Part shown: positions 1 to 7,161 of the stretch, piece after piece
Layout: the number at the start of each line of letters is the position of its first letter
Numbering within the stretch: the first letter of the stretch is position 1
Source: Gammaproteobacteria bacterium
GTDB lineage: Bacteria > Pseudomonadota > Gammaproteobacteria > GCA-001735895
Length of the DNA stretch: 15,155 nt
Assembly: GCA_015494335.1 (NCBI GenBank)
Contig: WGBK01000263.1
Location: 1 to 15,155 of the forward strand
Reading direction: 5' to 3'
The notes under the pieces: model-generated
The model's input: the letters and a program-made list of their open reading frames with translations, nothing else
Told to the model about the DNA's origin: nothing
The model's database searches: none
Position numbers and translations under genes: made by a program

Positions 1-1805
1 GCACCCCCGAGCAGGCGGAAAAGCTGCGCCGTCTGTTGATGGCAATCATCCGCGATGTGCGGGTGATGCTGATCAAGCTCTGCTACCGTGCCGCGCGGAT
101 GCAACGGCTCAAGTACTGCGACTACGAGCAGCGCCGCTGCCTGGCGCGCGAGACCCTGGATATCTATGCGCCCCTGGCCAACCGGCTCGGCATCGGCCGA
201 TTGAAATGGGAAATGGAAGATCTTTCCTTCCGCGCCCTGGATCCCCAGAACTACAAGCGCATCGCCAAGCTGCTGGAAGAACGGCGCGCCGATCGCGAGG
301 CCTTCATCGCGCAGTTCACCGAAACCCTGGGCGGCTTGATTCGCGAACAGGGTATCGAGGCCGAGGTGACGGGCCGGGCCAAGCATATCGTCAGCATCTG
401 GCGCAAGATGCAGCGCAAGAATCTCGAGTTTCACCAACTGTTCGACGTGCGCGCGGTGCGCGTGCTGGTGGACACGGTGGCCGATTGCTATGCGGTGCTG
501 GGCATCGTGCATACCCACTGGCACTCGATACCGGACGAGTTCGACGACTATATCGCCAACCCGAAGGACAACGGCTACCAGTCCCTGCATACGGCGGTGA
601 TCGCCGACGGCGGACGCGTGGTCGAGGTGCAGATTCGCACCCGCGAGATGCACGAGAAGTCCGAATTCGGCGTGGCCTCGCACTGGCGTTACAAGGAAGG
701 CGTGGCGCTCGACCAGCGCATGGAAAAAAGCCTGCAGAAGATGCGCGAGCTGCTGGAATCGGACGAGGAAGACGCGCGTGACGTGCTGTCCGGCCTGTCC
801 ACCGAATTGTCCACGGATCGCGTTTATGTGTTCACGCCGAAGGGACAGGTGGTGGATCTTCCGGCCGGCGCGACGCCGCTGGACTTTGCCTATGCGATCC
901 ACTCCCAGGTCGGGCACCGTTGCCGCGGCGCCAAGGTCAACGGGCGCATCGTGCCGCTGACCTATGCGCTCAAGACCGGGCAGGAGGTCGAGGTGCTCAC
1001 GGCCCGTGAAGGCGGTCCGAGCCGCGACTGGATGAACAAGAACCTCGGCTACCTGAAATCGGCCAGCAACCGGGCCAAGGTGCGCAACTGGTTCAACCAC
1101 CTGGATTTCCAGCAGAATGTGCAGGATGGACGGGCCTTGTATGAACGTGAGTTGGCGCGTCACAACCTGCGGGATGTCGATCTCGCGGCGCTGATGAAAC
1201 ACTTCAAGCGCGACGACGAGGAACAGTTTTTCGCCGATCTGGCCAGGGGCCTGATTACGGTGCCGCAGATTGTCGGGCATCTGCAGAGCCGTGAAGTGGA
1301 GGAGGATCCGCTGCGCAAGCTGCGGAAAACGGAGCGCAGCGGAAAACGCGGCAAGGACGATATCGTGATCCACGGCGTCGGCAATCTGCTGACCCAGATT
1401 GCGCGCTGCTGCAAGCCGGTACCGGGGGACGATATCGTAGGTTTCATCACCGTGGGTTCCGGGGTGTCCATTCACAAGCGGGATTGCCCGAACATCCGCG
1501 CATTGCCCGAGGACAAGCGCAACCGGCTGATCGAGGTGGAATGGGGTGAGGGCGGGGACTCGGTGTTTCAAGCAGGCATCGAGATCACGGCCAGCGACCG
1601 TACCGGCCTGCTGCGCGACATCAGCGGAGTGCTGGCCAACGAGCGGATCAATCTCATCGATATCCAGTCCCATACCGACCGCAAGCTGCATCGCGTGCAT
1701 TCCCGCCTGACCATCGAGGTGCCCGGAATCGAAACCCTGGTGCTGGTGATGGACAAGCTGCAGCAGGTCGGTGGCATCGAATCCGTGAGGAGAACATCCC
1801 TGTAA
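1..1805 (+). CDS. relA: RelA-type (p)ppGpp synthetase, 5'-truncated by the window edge
   Basis: Stringent-response enzyme that transfers pyrophosphate from ATP to GDP/GTP on stalled ribosomes. The reading frame is open from position 3 with no start in sight, so about 140 N-terminal residues are missing compared with the roughly 740-residue family. Visible in order: the end of the degenerate HD region, where IKLCYRAARM lacks the aspartate of active hydrolases; the synthetase domain with EFDDYIANPKDNGYQSLHT (EFDD codons at 537-548); a TGS domain (DRVYVFTPKGQVVDLPAG, about 817-1004); a cysteine motif IARCCKPVPGDDIVGF (about 1396-1445); and a C-terminal ACT domain (about 1570-1800). By family knowledge, the EXDD motif and the lost HD aspartate mark monofunctional RelA rather than bifunctional SpoT, and the sequence resembles E. 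coli RelA closely (IYAPLANRLGIG, YKRIAKLLEERRADRE). The gene ends at TAA just before a hairpin. I am confident of the family and fairly confident of RelA over SpoT. Confidence 0.95.
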   Translation, partial: TPEQAEKLRRLLMAIIRDVRVMLIKLCYRAARMQRLKYCDYEQRRCLARETLDIYAPLANRLGIGRLKWEMEDLSFRALDPQNYKRIAKLLEERRADREAFIAQFTETLGGLIREQGIEAEVTGRAKHIVSIWRKMQRKNLEFHQLFDVRAVRVLVDTVADCYAVLGIVHTHWHSIPDEFDDYIANPKDNGYQSLHTAVIADGGRVVEVQIRTREMHEKSEFGVASHWRYKEGVALDQRMEKSLQKMRELLESDEEDARDVLSGLSTELSTDRVYVFTPKGQVVDLPAGATPLDFAYAIHSQVGHRCRGAKVNGRIVPLTYALKTGQEVEVLTAREGGPSRDWMNKNLGYLKSASNRAKVRNWFNHLDFQQNVQDGRALYERELARHNLRDVDLAALMKHFKRDDEEQFFADLARGLITVPQIVGHLQSREVEEDPLRKLRKTERSGKRGKDDIVIHGVGNLLTQIARCCKPVPGDDIVGFITVGSGVSIHKRDCPNIRALPEDKRNRLIEVEWGEGGDSVFQAGIEITASDRTGLLRDISGVLANERINLIDIQSHTDRKLHRVHSRLTIEVPGIETLVLVMDKLQQVGGIESVRRTSL

Positions 1806-1829
1806 CGGCCCTGCCTTTTGGCAGGGCCG
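1806..1829. terminator. Perfect 10-bp hairpin between convergent genes
   Basis: CGGCCCTGCC (1806-1815) and GGCAGGGCCG (1820-1829) form a perfect 10-bp GC-rich stem with a TTTT loop, starting at the base after the relA stop codon. It lies 17 bases beyond the stop of the minus-strand gene that faces relA. Neither side has a long T-run, so it is a weak intrinsic terminator by textbook rules, but its position suggests it ends or stabilises relA mRNA and perhaps serves both strands. Confidence 0.7.
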
Positions 1830-1845
1830 GTCCTTGCAGAGAGGT

Positions 1846-2274
1846 TTACTGGTTGATGCGGAGCGTCGGCGCCACCACGCTGGTGGTTCCGGGTTTCACG
1901 CATTTGTCGCTGTTGCCACTGTAGTTGCGGCGATACTGAAATCCGCTGGGGCATCTCAAGGGTTCGTGTTCCGTCGTTTGGGATACACCGGCAATCTTGA
2001 AAGTGCCCTTGCACTTGTCCTTGCCCGATTTTGCCGTAGGGAAGGTGCCAATGGACCTTTTCAGCACCGGAATCCGGACGTTCGGGCAGCGGATCTTCTG
2101 CACCACGGCCTGCGTGCTTCGTGAACAACGCACCGCCGACCGGTTTCCATTCAGTTGCCAGTTGAAGCCGGGCGGGCATTTGAAATAGGTTGCCGCCTGG
2201 GCAGTTGCCGGGAGCAGGCTGTAGCTGCTGATGATCATCATTGCGAGAAGAATGCTCTGGTACATTTTTTTCAT
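1846..2274 (-). CDS. Small secreted basic protein with six Lys/Arg-Cys dipeptides
   Basis: Encodes 142 residues of unknown function. I chose the ATG at 2274 rather than a longer upstream frame because AGGAG lies 8 bases before it and it begins a clean signal peptide (MKK..., hydrophobic core, cut after ATAQA, residue 27). The mature part is rich in Lys and Arg and has six cysteines, at residues 33, 50, 63, 88, 108 and 125. Each is directly preceded by Lys or Arg. The cysteines pair up as three modules that open with CP. Modules 1 (C33-C50, CPPGF) and 3 (C108-C125, CPSGF) both have exactly 16 residues between their cysteines, and module 2 (C63-C88) has 24. This suggests an internally duplicated, disulphide-bonded periplasmic or extracellular protein. 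It lies 121 bases downstream of the histidine kinase gene on the same strand, with its own palindrome-rich leader. I do not recognise a family. Confidence 0.75.
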   Translation of the reverse strand: MKKMYQSILLAMMIISSYSLLPATAQAATYFKCPPGFNWQLNGNRSAVRCSRSTQAVVQKIRCPNVRIPVLKRSIGTFPTAKSGKDKCKGTFKIAGVSQTTEHEPLRCPSGFQYRRNYSGNSDKCVKPGTTSVVAPTLRINQ

Positions 2275-2306
2275 GGTATTTCTCCTGTCGTTGTTTCCTT
2301 GGAAAA

Positions 2307-2323
2307 TCCAGGACTGTCCTGGA
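2307..2323 (-). promoter_or_regulatory. 17-bp perfect palindrome upstream of the cysteine-protein gene
   Basis: TCCAGGAC-T-GTCCTGGA is a perfect inverted repeat with 8-base arms around one base, 32 bases before the start codon at 2274. On the minus strand it is followed by TTTTCC. There are two readings: a dimeric-regulator operator just downstream of a possible -10 element (2332-2337), or an mRNA hairpin with a short U-run that would terminate or attenuate transcription coming from the kinase gene. The sequence alone does not decide between them. Confidence 0.5.
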
Positions 2324-2329
2324 GTATGT

Positions 2330-2378
2330 CCATTCTGAATCCGGATGGAGCAGGAAAACATCCCATGAATGTGGGAGG
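2330..2378 (-). promoter_or_regulatory. Candidate promoter and upstream motif of the cysteine-protein gene
   Basis: Read on the minus strand, this stretch has a GGGATG half-site (2359-2364) within a TCCCA-N6-TGGGA inverted repeat (2361-2376), then TTCCTG (2351-2356), TCCGG (2341-2345) and AGAATGG (2330-2336, containing a CAGAAT -10-like hexamer). No good -35 hexamer is visible at 16-18 bases, so an activator would probably be needed. The same motifs in the same order occur upstream of the response regulator gene. The promoter call is an inference. Confidence 0.35.
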
Positions 2379-2395
2379 AGATGGAAGATTCGCTT

Positions 2396-4285
2396 TCAGA
2401 CCGTAGACGGCAGCCACAGCCACAGGCGGGTGCCCTGACCCGGCTCGCTTTCCAGTCCGCAGTGCCCGGAAAGGAATTGTGCTCGCCGCAGAATGTTCTT
2501 CAGGCCTCGCCCCGGGTGATCCTGATCGCTGGCGAAGCCGTTGCCGTCGTCGATGCACTCGATGAGTACGCCGGGGCTGCCGTCAGAACTGTCTTCGGGC
2601 TGCAGCCGCAGGATGACTTCGCGGCAATGGGCATGTTTCAGAATATTGGTGATGGCTTCCTGGAAGATGCGCAGGATATGCAGGGCCTTCTCCGGACTCA
2701 GTTCGCTCATCGGAGGCAGGTCCCGGGCCTGCCATTTCAGCCTGATTCCCGCTGCGTTCAGACGCGGTTCGAGGCGGTAGCGCAGCATGGCCATCAGCGC
2801 CAGCAGGTCGCCTTCGACATCTTCCATCGAGTCGATCATCAGACGCAGATCGTCGAGAGCGGTTTGCAGATCCCTTGAGATATCCTGGGGCGAAGTGTCC
2901 CGGTCCTCGATGCGGGCAAGCAGGGCGATCAGATGTCCGCCCATGCCGTCATGCATGTCGCGCATCAATCGGGCCCGCTCCTCGCTGATGGCGTGTTGCC
3001 GTTCCAGTTGCTTCATCTGCTCAAAGCTCTGTTCGAGTTCCTGATGCTTGCGCGCCACTTCCTGCTGCAGGTGCCGGTTGAGATGCTCGCTTTCGTTCAT
3101 GGCCTGAACGAAGCGGCGCATCAGGATATAGGCGAACAGCAGCAGACCTGGTGGCGTACTGTAGGTCAGAAAAAAGCCGCTCAGGCGCGAGATCAGTCCG
3201 TTGGCCACCAGCCAGTCGTGGAAACCGAACACGATCATCAGGAAGCCGCTGGCGGTCAGCAGAAAGGTATCGCGCCGGGGCTGTTCGATCAGGTAGCGCA
3301 GCAGCAGGTAGATCGGGTAGAGGCCGTAGAGCAGTGCGATGCTGTTGATCCAGGGGGCATGCAGCTTTGGTAGCCAGGTATCGGGGGCCAGCAGGATTCC
3401 GGCCGTGAGCAGGGCGGCACCGGCCAGGGAGAGGCGCTCGATTCGATGATCCACGGTTCCTATAAAGCGCTGTATGAAACCGGCCGCGAGCACCGGGAAC
3501 CAAAGCAGGGCTGCGGTCGTGATTCTTTCCCAGAGCGCCTCGGGAACGGGAGGTTCGATGACCACGAACTTGAGGCTGTAGATCGCAAAGGCGCTCAGCG
3601 GCAACGCATACCAGGCATAGAGTCGATCCTTCGGGCGCAGCCAGGACAGGGTGAACAGCAGCAGGGCGCTGAATGCCAGGGTGAGAATGATGAACTGCAA
3701 CAGCGTGTAGCGATAGAAGAATTTCATGCGGTAGCCGGAATACAGGAAGTCGGCCGGTGCGAGGAATACCGGGGCAATCAGGCCGTTGCTGGCCGTACTG
3801 CTCTTGACCCGGACCAGCAGGCGGTTTTCTCCGGCCTCGATCAGTCCACGCGGAATCGAGAAATACAGGGGGCGGTTGGCGTTGTGTGCCAGGGGATGGT
3901 CAAAGGAGCCACCGTCGCCGAGCAGTTCTCCGTTGAGCCAGACCGATGCGTTCTGCCATACCACCGGCAGATAGATGCCCCACAGGCGGCGTGGCGGCGA
4001 GGCCACGTTCAGGTAGAAGCGATACCAGACATTGTTCCCCTGGTGCGAGGCATGATTCCATTCATCGGGTACCAGGGTATAGGACCAACTGCTGTCGTCC
4101 GGGGGCGGCTCGGCCCCTTCGCTGTCCAGGTACTCGGCCTGATTCAGCATCAGGCCGCCGTCAAGCCAGGTCAGGCGGCGGTCGAACTCGATCATGCCCC
4201 AGAGCAGCAGGCAGGCGATAGCAAAGGAAACCAGCGAAAGGCCGATCACGCGCCAGCTTTCGGGGGAGTCGGCCAGGCGTCGCAT
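2396..4285 (-). CDS. 7TM-DISM-type membrane sensor histidine kinase (NarX/DegS-like kinase core)
   Basis: Encodes 629 residues. A first membrane helix (about 13-32) is followed by an extracytoplasmic domain (about 33-185) whose beta-rich text, such as NVWYRFYLNV and SVWLNGELLGDGGSF, resembles the galactose-binding-like jelly roll found in 7TMR-DISM sensors. About seven membrane helices follow (roughly 192-213, 221-242, 252-270, 284-300, 313-332, 339-358, 368-388), then a coiled coil (about 395-435). The kinase core is of the HisKA_3 type: phospho-accepting His445 in RLMRDMHDGMGGHL, N-box EAITNILKHAH with Asn547, DDGNGF (579-584) and GRGLKNI (592-598). All key residues are present. It starts 6 bases after the response regulator stop, with no clear ribosome site, which suggests translational coupling. 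Inferred role: it senses an envelope or carbohydrate-like signal and phosphorylates the neighbouring regulator. The ligand is unknown. Confidence 0.92.
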   Translation of the reverse strand: MRRLADSPESWRVIGLSLVSFAIACLLLWGMIEFDRRLTWLDGGLMLNQAEYLDSEGAEPPPDDSSWSYTLVPDEWNHASHQGNNVWYRFYLNVASPPRRLWGIYLPVVWQNASVWLNGELLGDGGSFDHPLAHNANRPLYFSIPRGLIEAGENRLLVRVKSSTASNGLIAPVFLAPADFLYSGYRMKFFYRYTLLQFIILTLAFSALLLFTLSWLRPKDRLYAWYALPLSAFAIYSLKFVVIEPPVPEALWERITTAALLWFPVLAAGFIQRFIGTVDHRIERLSLAGAALLTAGILLAPDTWLPKLHAPWINSIALLYGLYPIYLLLRYLIEQPRRDTFLLTASGFLMIVFGFHDWLVANGLISRLSGFFLTYSTPPGLLLFAYILMRRFVQAMNESEHLNRHLQQEVARKHQELEQSFEQMKQLERQHAISEERARLMRDMHDGMGGHLIALLARIEDRDTSPQDISRDLQTALDDLRLMIDSMEDVEGDLLALMAMLRYRLEPRLNAAGIRLKWQARDLPPMSELSPEKALHILRIFQEAITNILKHAHCREVILRLQPEDSSDGSPGVLIECIDDGNGFASDQDHPGRGLKNILRRAQFLSGHCGLESEPGQGTRLWLWLPSTV

Positions 4286-4291
4286 GATGGT

Positions 4292-4951
4292 TCAGAGCGG
4301 GCCGAGCAGGCCCATCTGCGACGCCTCGAACACCGCCTCGCCGCGGGAGTTGACGCTCAGCTTGCGGTAGATCTGCTTGATGTAGGAGGTCACGGTATTG
4401 ACCGAGATGTCCAGCGTGTCGGCGATCTCGGTATAGGAAAAGCCCTTTGCCACCAGCTCCAGCACCTGTTGTTCGCGCTGGGTGAGCCTGGGCGCATCGG
4501 GATCGGGCTGGCGTGGAGCACTGGGCTTGAGACGCTGCAGCAGATGCCGGGCGATGGATGCGGAGATGGGCGAGCCGCCCTGGATCAACTGCAATATGGA
4601 TTCGCCGATATAGCCGGAATCGCCATCCTTGAGCAGGTAGCCGCTGGCGCCGGCCTCGATCGCCGCCAGTACATGGCGCTCGTCGGCGAACACGGTAATG
4701 ACCATGATCTCGACCTCGGGATGCAACTCGCGGGTCATGCGGATCAGGTCGATGCCGCTGCCGTCGGGAAAGCCGAGATCGGCCAGCAGCACATCGAAGC
4801 CGCCGTCGCGAATCGCTTGTTCGCCGTCGCGGTACGAACTGGCCCGGGCGCTGACCTGCAGCTGCGGGTGCCTGTCCACCGCGCCACAGAGCCGCTCCAG
4901 GGTCGAGGGTTCGTCCTCGATCAGCAATACGCGGTAACAGGGATCGGACAT
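4292..4951 (-). CDS. NarL/FixJ-family response regulator, partner of the adjacent kinase
   Basis: Encodes 219 residues in two domains. The receiver (about 5-125) shows the acidic pocket Glu12-Asp13, phospho-acceptor Asp58 (DVLLADLGFPDGSG), Thr86 and Lys108 (GYLLKDGD), so all conserved phosphorylation residues are intact. The C-terminal LuxR-type helix-turn-helix (about 155-210) reads LTQREQQVLELVAKGFS followed by EIADTLDISVNTVTSYI. The start has AGGA about 8 bases upstream, and a candidate promoter sits 25-54 bases before it. It is the first gene of a two-gene minus-strand operon with the kinase. Phosphorylation probably makes it bind DNA as a dimer. The divergent exported genes, the downstream cysteine-protein gene and its own promoter are the natural target candidates. 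Confidence 0.95.
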   Translation of the reverse strand: MSDPCYRVLLIEDEPSTLERLCGAVDRHPQLQVSARASSYRDGEQAIRDGGFDVLLADLGFPDGSGIDLIRMTRELHPEVEIMVITVFADERHVLAAIEAGASGYLLKDGDSGYIGESILQLIQGGSPISASIARHLLQRLKPSAPRQPDPDAPRLTQREQQVLELVAKGFSYTEIADTLDISVNTVTSYIKQIYRKLSVNSRGEAVFEASQMGLLGPL

Positions 4952-4975
4952 GGCAGTTTCCTCGGGCTTGTGGCC

Positions 4976-5005
4976 ATTCTACGTCCCGGAGCCGGCCAGG
5001 AACAA
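4976..5005 (-). promoter_or_regulatory. Candidate sigma-70 promoter of the regulator-kinase operon
   Basis: On the minus strand, TTGTTC (5000-5005), an 18-base spacer and TAGAAT (4976-4981) resemble -35 and -10 elements. Transcription would begin near 4969, about 18 bases before the start codon, just enough room for the AGGA ribosome site. The -10 is a good match and the -35 is partial. Confidence 0.5.
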
Positions 5006-5010
5006 CTCCG

Positions 5011-5032
5011 CATCCCCCCAATTCCTGGGATG
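5011..5032. promoter_or_regulatory. Inverted repeat CATCCC-N10-GGGATG in the divergent intergenic region
   Basis: Perfect 6-base arms at 5011-5016 and 5027-5032 lie directly upstream of the -35 of the regulator promoter and 34 bases before the start of the divergent barrel gene. That is a typical position for an activator or repressor acting on both directions. A related half-site (CATCCC at 2359-2364) occurs upstream of the cysteine-protein gene. Binding by the neighbouring NarL-type regulator is an inference. I see no convincing plus-strand promoter for the barrel gene in 4952-5066. Confidence 0.4.
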
Positions 5033-5066
5033 GCGCAGGACAACGCTCCGTTACAGGATGCGTGAC

Positions 5067-7151
5067 ATGATCGATTCCATTCCGCAAAACCTTGCACACA
5101 AGCGCTTTTCAGCGACTCTGGCCCTGGCACTGTTGTGGTCCTTGGCCGGGCAGGCTCATGCCGGACTGGTGGTGGCAGGCAGCGAGGAGGGGCAATGGCG
5201 CGATGCCCTGGCGCCCCTGGAAATCCGCTATCGTCAGGACAGTCCCGGTGTTTCCCGGGGGCGCTTGCGTTTCTTTGTCGACGAGATGGAGATCACCCCG
5301 TTGCTGCAACGGGTCGCGCCAGGCGTGTACCGCTATCCTGGCGCAAGCTGGCCGTTACCGGCCGGTCTACATGACCTGAAACTCTACCGCCAGAACGACA
5401 GGGAGTGGGAGCTGCTCGATGAAACGGAGCTGCGCATACTCTCCAGCGGTGGTTTCGAGGAGGCAAGTTGGACGCCACGGGCTGATGTCAGTGCCACGGG
5501 ACGGGACGAGCGCAATGACTCGACGGACGTTGGCAACGAGACACTGCAACAGCGCCAGCTTGCGCTGGAGTCCGGGTTGGAGACCGTGCATCGGCGCGGC
5601 GACTGGCAGATTGACAGCAACTGGCAATGGGTTGGCAGCTCCAGTCCCGAACAAAGTCTGCGCTACGACGAGCTGGAGCAGGATGCTCCGCGTCTCGATC
5701 TGAGCGAATACCGCATCGATCTGCGACGCCGTGCCTGGGCTGCTGCCATCGGCCACCAGCAGCGGGGCGGCAATCCGCTGTTGATCGATCAGTTCAGCAA
5801 CCGGGGCGTGGGCCTGGCCTGGAATTCCAGGCAGGGCGCGGCGCTGGAGCTGGCCGTACAGGCCGCTCGGCCGCTTGTGGGCTGGTCGAACCCCCTGGGC
5901 CTGTCCGATGCCAACAAGGACCGTATCCTGTCCCTGGGGCTGAGCCAGCCGCTACCGGACCTGGCCGGTATTCCGGTAGTCTTGAGGTTGGATCTGTTGT
6001 CGGCGCGCCGGGTCGCGGATCCTGGCTTCGACGAGGCAGCCGTAACCGATCTGGCACGCAGCCGCGGCGCCGGCATCGGCCTGCGCATCGGCGATGAGAG
6101 CCAGCGATGGAGCCTGCGTATCGACTATGCGCGCAGTCGGCACGAAAATCCGCCCGAAGACTTCGAGCAGGATTTTGTAGAGCAACCAACCACGCTGGTC
6201 AGCAAAGACGAGGCGCGTTCCATCGGGTTGCGCTATCGGCTGCTGGATGACCTGTCGGGCGAATCGGGTGACAGCAGTCTGGATCTTCTTCTCGATTGGC
6301 GTCGCATTGACCCCTTTTATCAGTCCATCGCCGCCGAGATCACGCCCAACGAGGATCGCAAGGCCCTGGGACTGGAAGGTCGGTGGAGGCGTCTCGCCTG
6401 GCAAGCCGAACTGGCGCGCAGCGAGGACAACCTGGACGAGTTGCCGAATGTACTCAAGACCCTGACCCGCGAACAGCGCATTTCCGCAAGCCTGGATCTG
6501 ACCGGGGAAAACGGGGAAGGAGGCTGGTTGCCGTCCCGTTTGAATCTCGAATGGAGTCGTCAGCACCAGTTCGGCGACAACCTGCCGGTCGGTTTCGACC
6601 CTGACAGCCATATCCCCGATCAGGTTGACGAACAGCAGGGATTGGATCTTGAATGGTCGATGTCGGCCAGCAGCCTGCAACTGCGGCTTGCCCATTCCAC
6701 CCAGGACAACCGGCAACCGGGCCGGGATCAGGCGGATTTCGAGAACCGCGAGATCGGCCTGTCGATGAATGCAGCCATCCGCGACAACCTCAGCCTGCAG
6801 CTGGCTTGGGCGCAGGTGAAGGCCGAGGAGCTGGAACAGGCGCTCGAACGGCGCAGCCGGGAGTGGCTGCTCGGCCTGGATGGCAGTTTCAACGAGCACT
6901 GGTCAGCCACGCTGAACTGGAGCCTGACCCGAGAGGACGACAGCAGCGATCAGAACGAGCGAAAGAACCGCGGCTTGCAACTGCAGCTGTCCTGGCGTAC
7001 GGAATTGCCGGGCAACATCGGCAAGCTGCCACTGCAGACCTTCCTGCGCTACACGCGCAACGACGACGAGTCGGTCGATCGCCTGTTCGATCTGGCTTCC
7101 GATCAGCAAACTCGGGCCTGGGACATCGGCCTCAGCCTGTCATTTTTCTAG
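5067..7151 (+). CDS. Predicted outer-membrane beta-barrel protein with N-terminal beta domain
   Basis: Encodes 694 residues. I chose the ATG at 5067 because AGGA lies 8 bases upstream and a good signal peptide begins there, with a hydrophobic core and AHA cleavage near residue 32. The ATG at 5058 has AGG only one base away. After a beta-rich, perhaps Ig-like N-terminal domain (about 33-145) the rest is a long series of amphipathic strands with alternating polar and hydrophobic residues, separated by acidic loops. It ends in DIGLSLSFF; a C-terminal aromatic residue, usually Phe, is the classic signal for barrel assembly. There is no TonB box or plug motif that I can see. I do not recognise the family. 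It is divergent from the two-component genes and is followed 10 bases later by a second exported-protein gene, so the two probably form an operon and may interact at the outer membrane. A porin, a surface receptor or an assembly scaffold are all possible. Confidence 0.75.
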   Translation: MIDSIPQNLAHKRFSATLALALLWSLAGQAHAGLVVAGSEEGQWRDALAPLEIRYRQDSPGVSRGRLRFFVDEMEITPLLQRVAPGVYRYPGASWPLPAGLHDLKLYRQNDREWELLDETELRILSSGGFEEASWTPRADVSATGRDERNDSTDVGNETLQQRQLALESGLETVHRRGDWQIDSNWQWVGSSSPEQSLRYDELEQDAPRLDLSEYRIDLRRRAWAAAIGHQQRGGNPLLIDQFSNRGVGLAWNSRQGAALELAVQAARPLVGWSNPLGLSDANKDRILSLGLSQPLPDLAGIPVVLRLDLLSARRVADPGFDEAAVTDLARSRGAGIGLRIGDESQRWSLRIDYARSRHENPPEDFEQDFVEQPTTLVSKDEARSIGLRYRLLDDLSGESGDSSLDLLLDWRRIDPFYQSIAAEITPNEDRKALGLEGRWRRLAWQAELARSEDNLDELPNVLKTLTREQRISASLDLTGENGEGGWLPSRLNLEWSRQHQFGDNLPVGFDPDSHIPDQVDEQQGLDLEWSMSASSLQLRLAHSTQDNRQPGRDQADFENREIGLSMNAAIRDNLSLQLAWAQVKAEELEQALERRSREWLLGLDGSFNEHWSATLNWSLTREDDSSDQNERKNRGLQLQLSWRTELPGNIGKLPLQTFLRYTRNDDESVDRLFDLASDQQTRAWDIGLSLSFF

Positions 7152-7161
7152 GAGCAGAGTC

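Noticed and set aside
1..1805. Annotation of the first gene as SpoT (bifunctional synthetase/hydrolase)
   Set aside because: The visible HD segment lacks the catalytic aspartate and the synthetase has the EFDD (EXDD) motif, both of which mark RelA; the flanking text is also closer to RelA.
3446..5065. 539-codon plus-strand frame opposite the kinase and regulator genes
   Set aside because: The minus strand encodes intact kinase and receiver motifs here. The plus frame has no recognisable domains and crosses the divergent promoter region.
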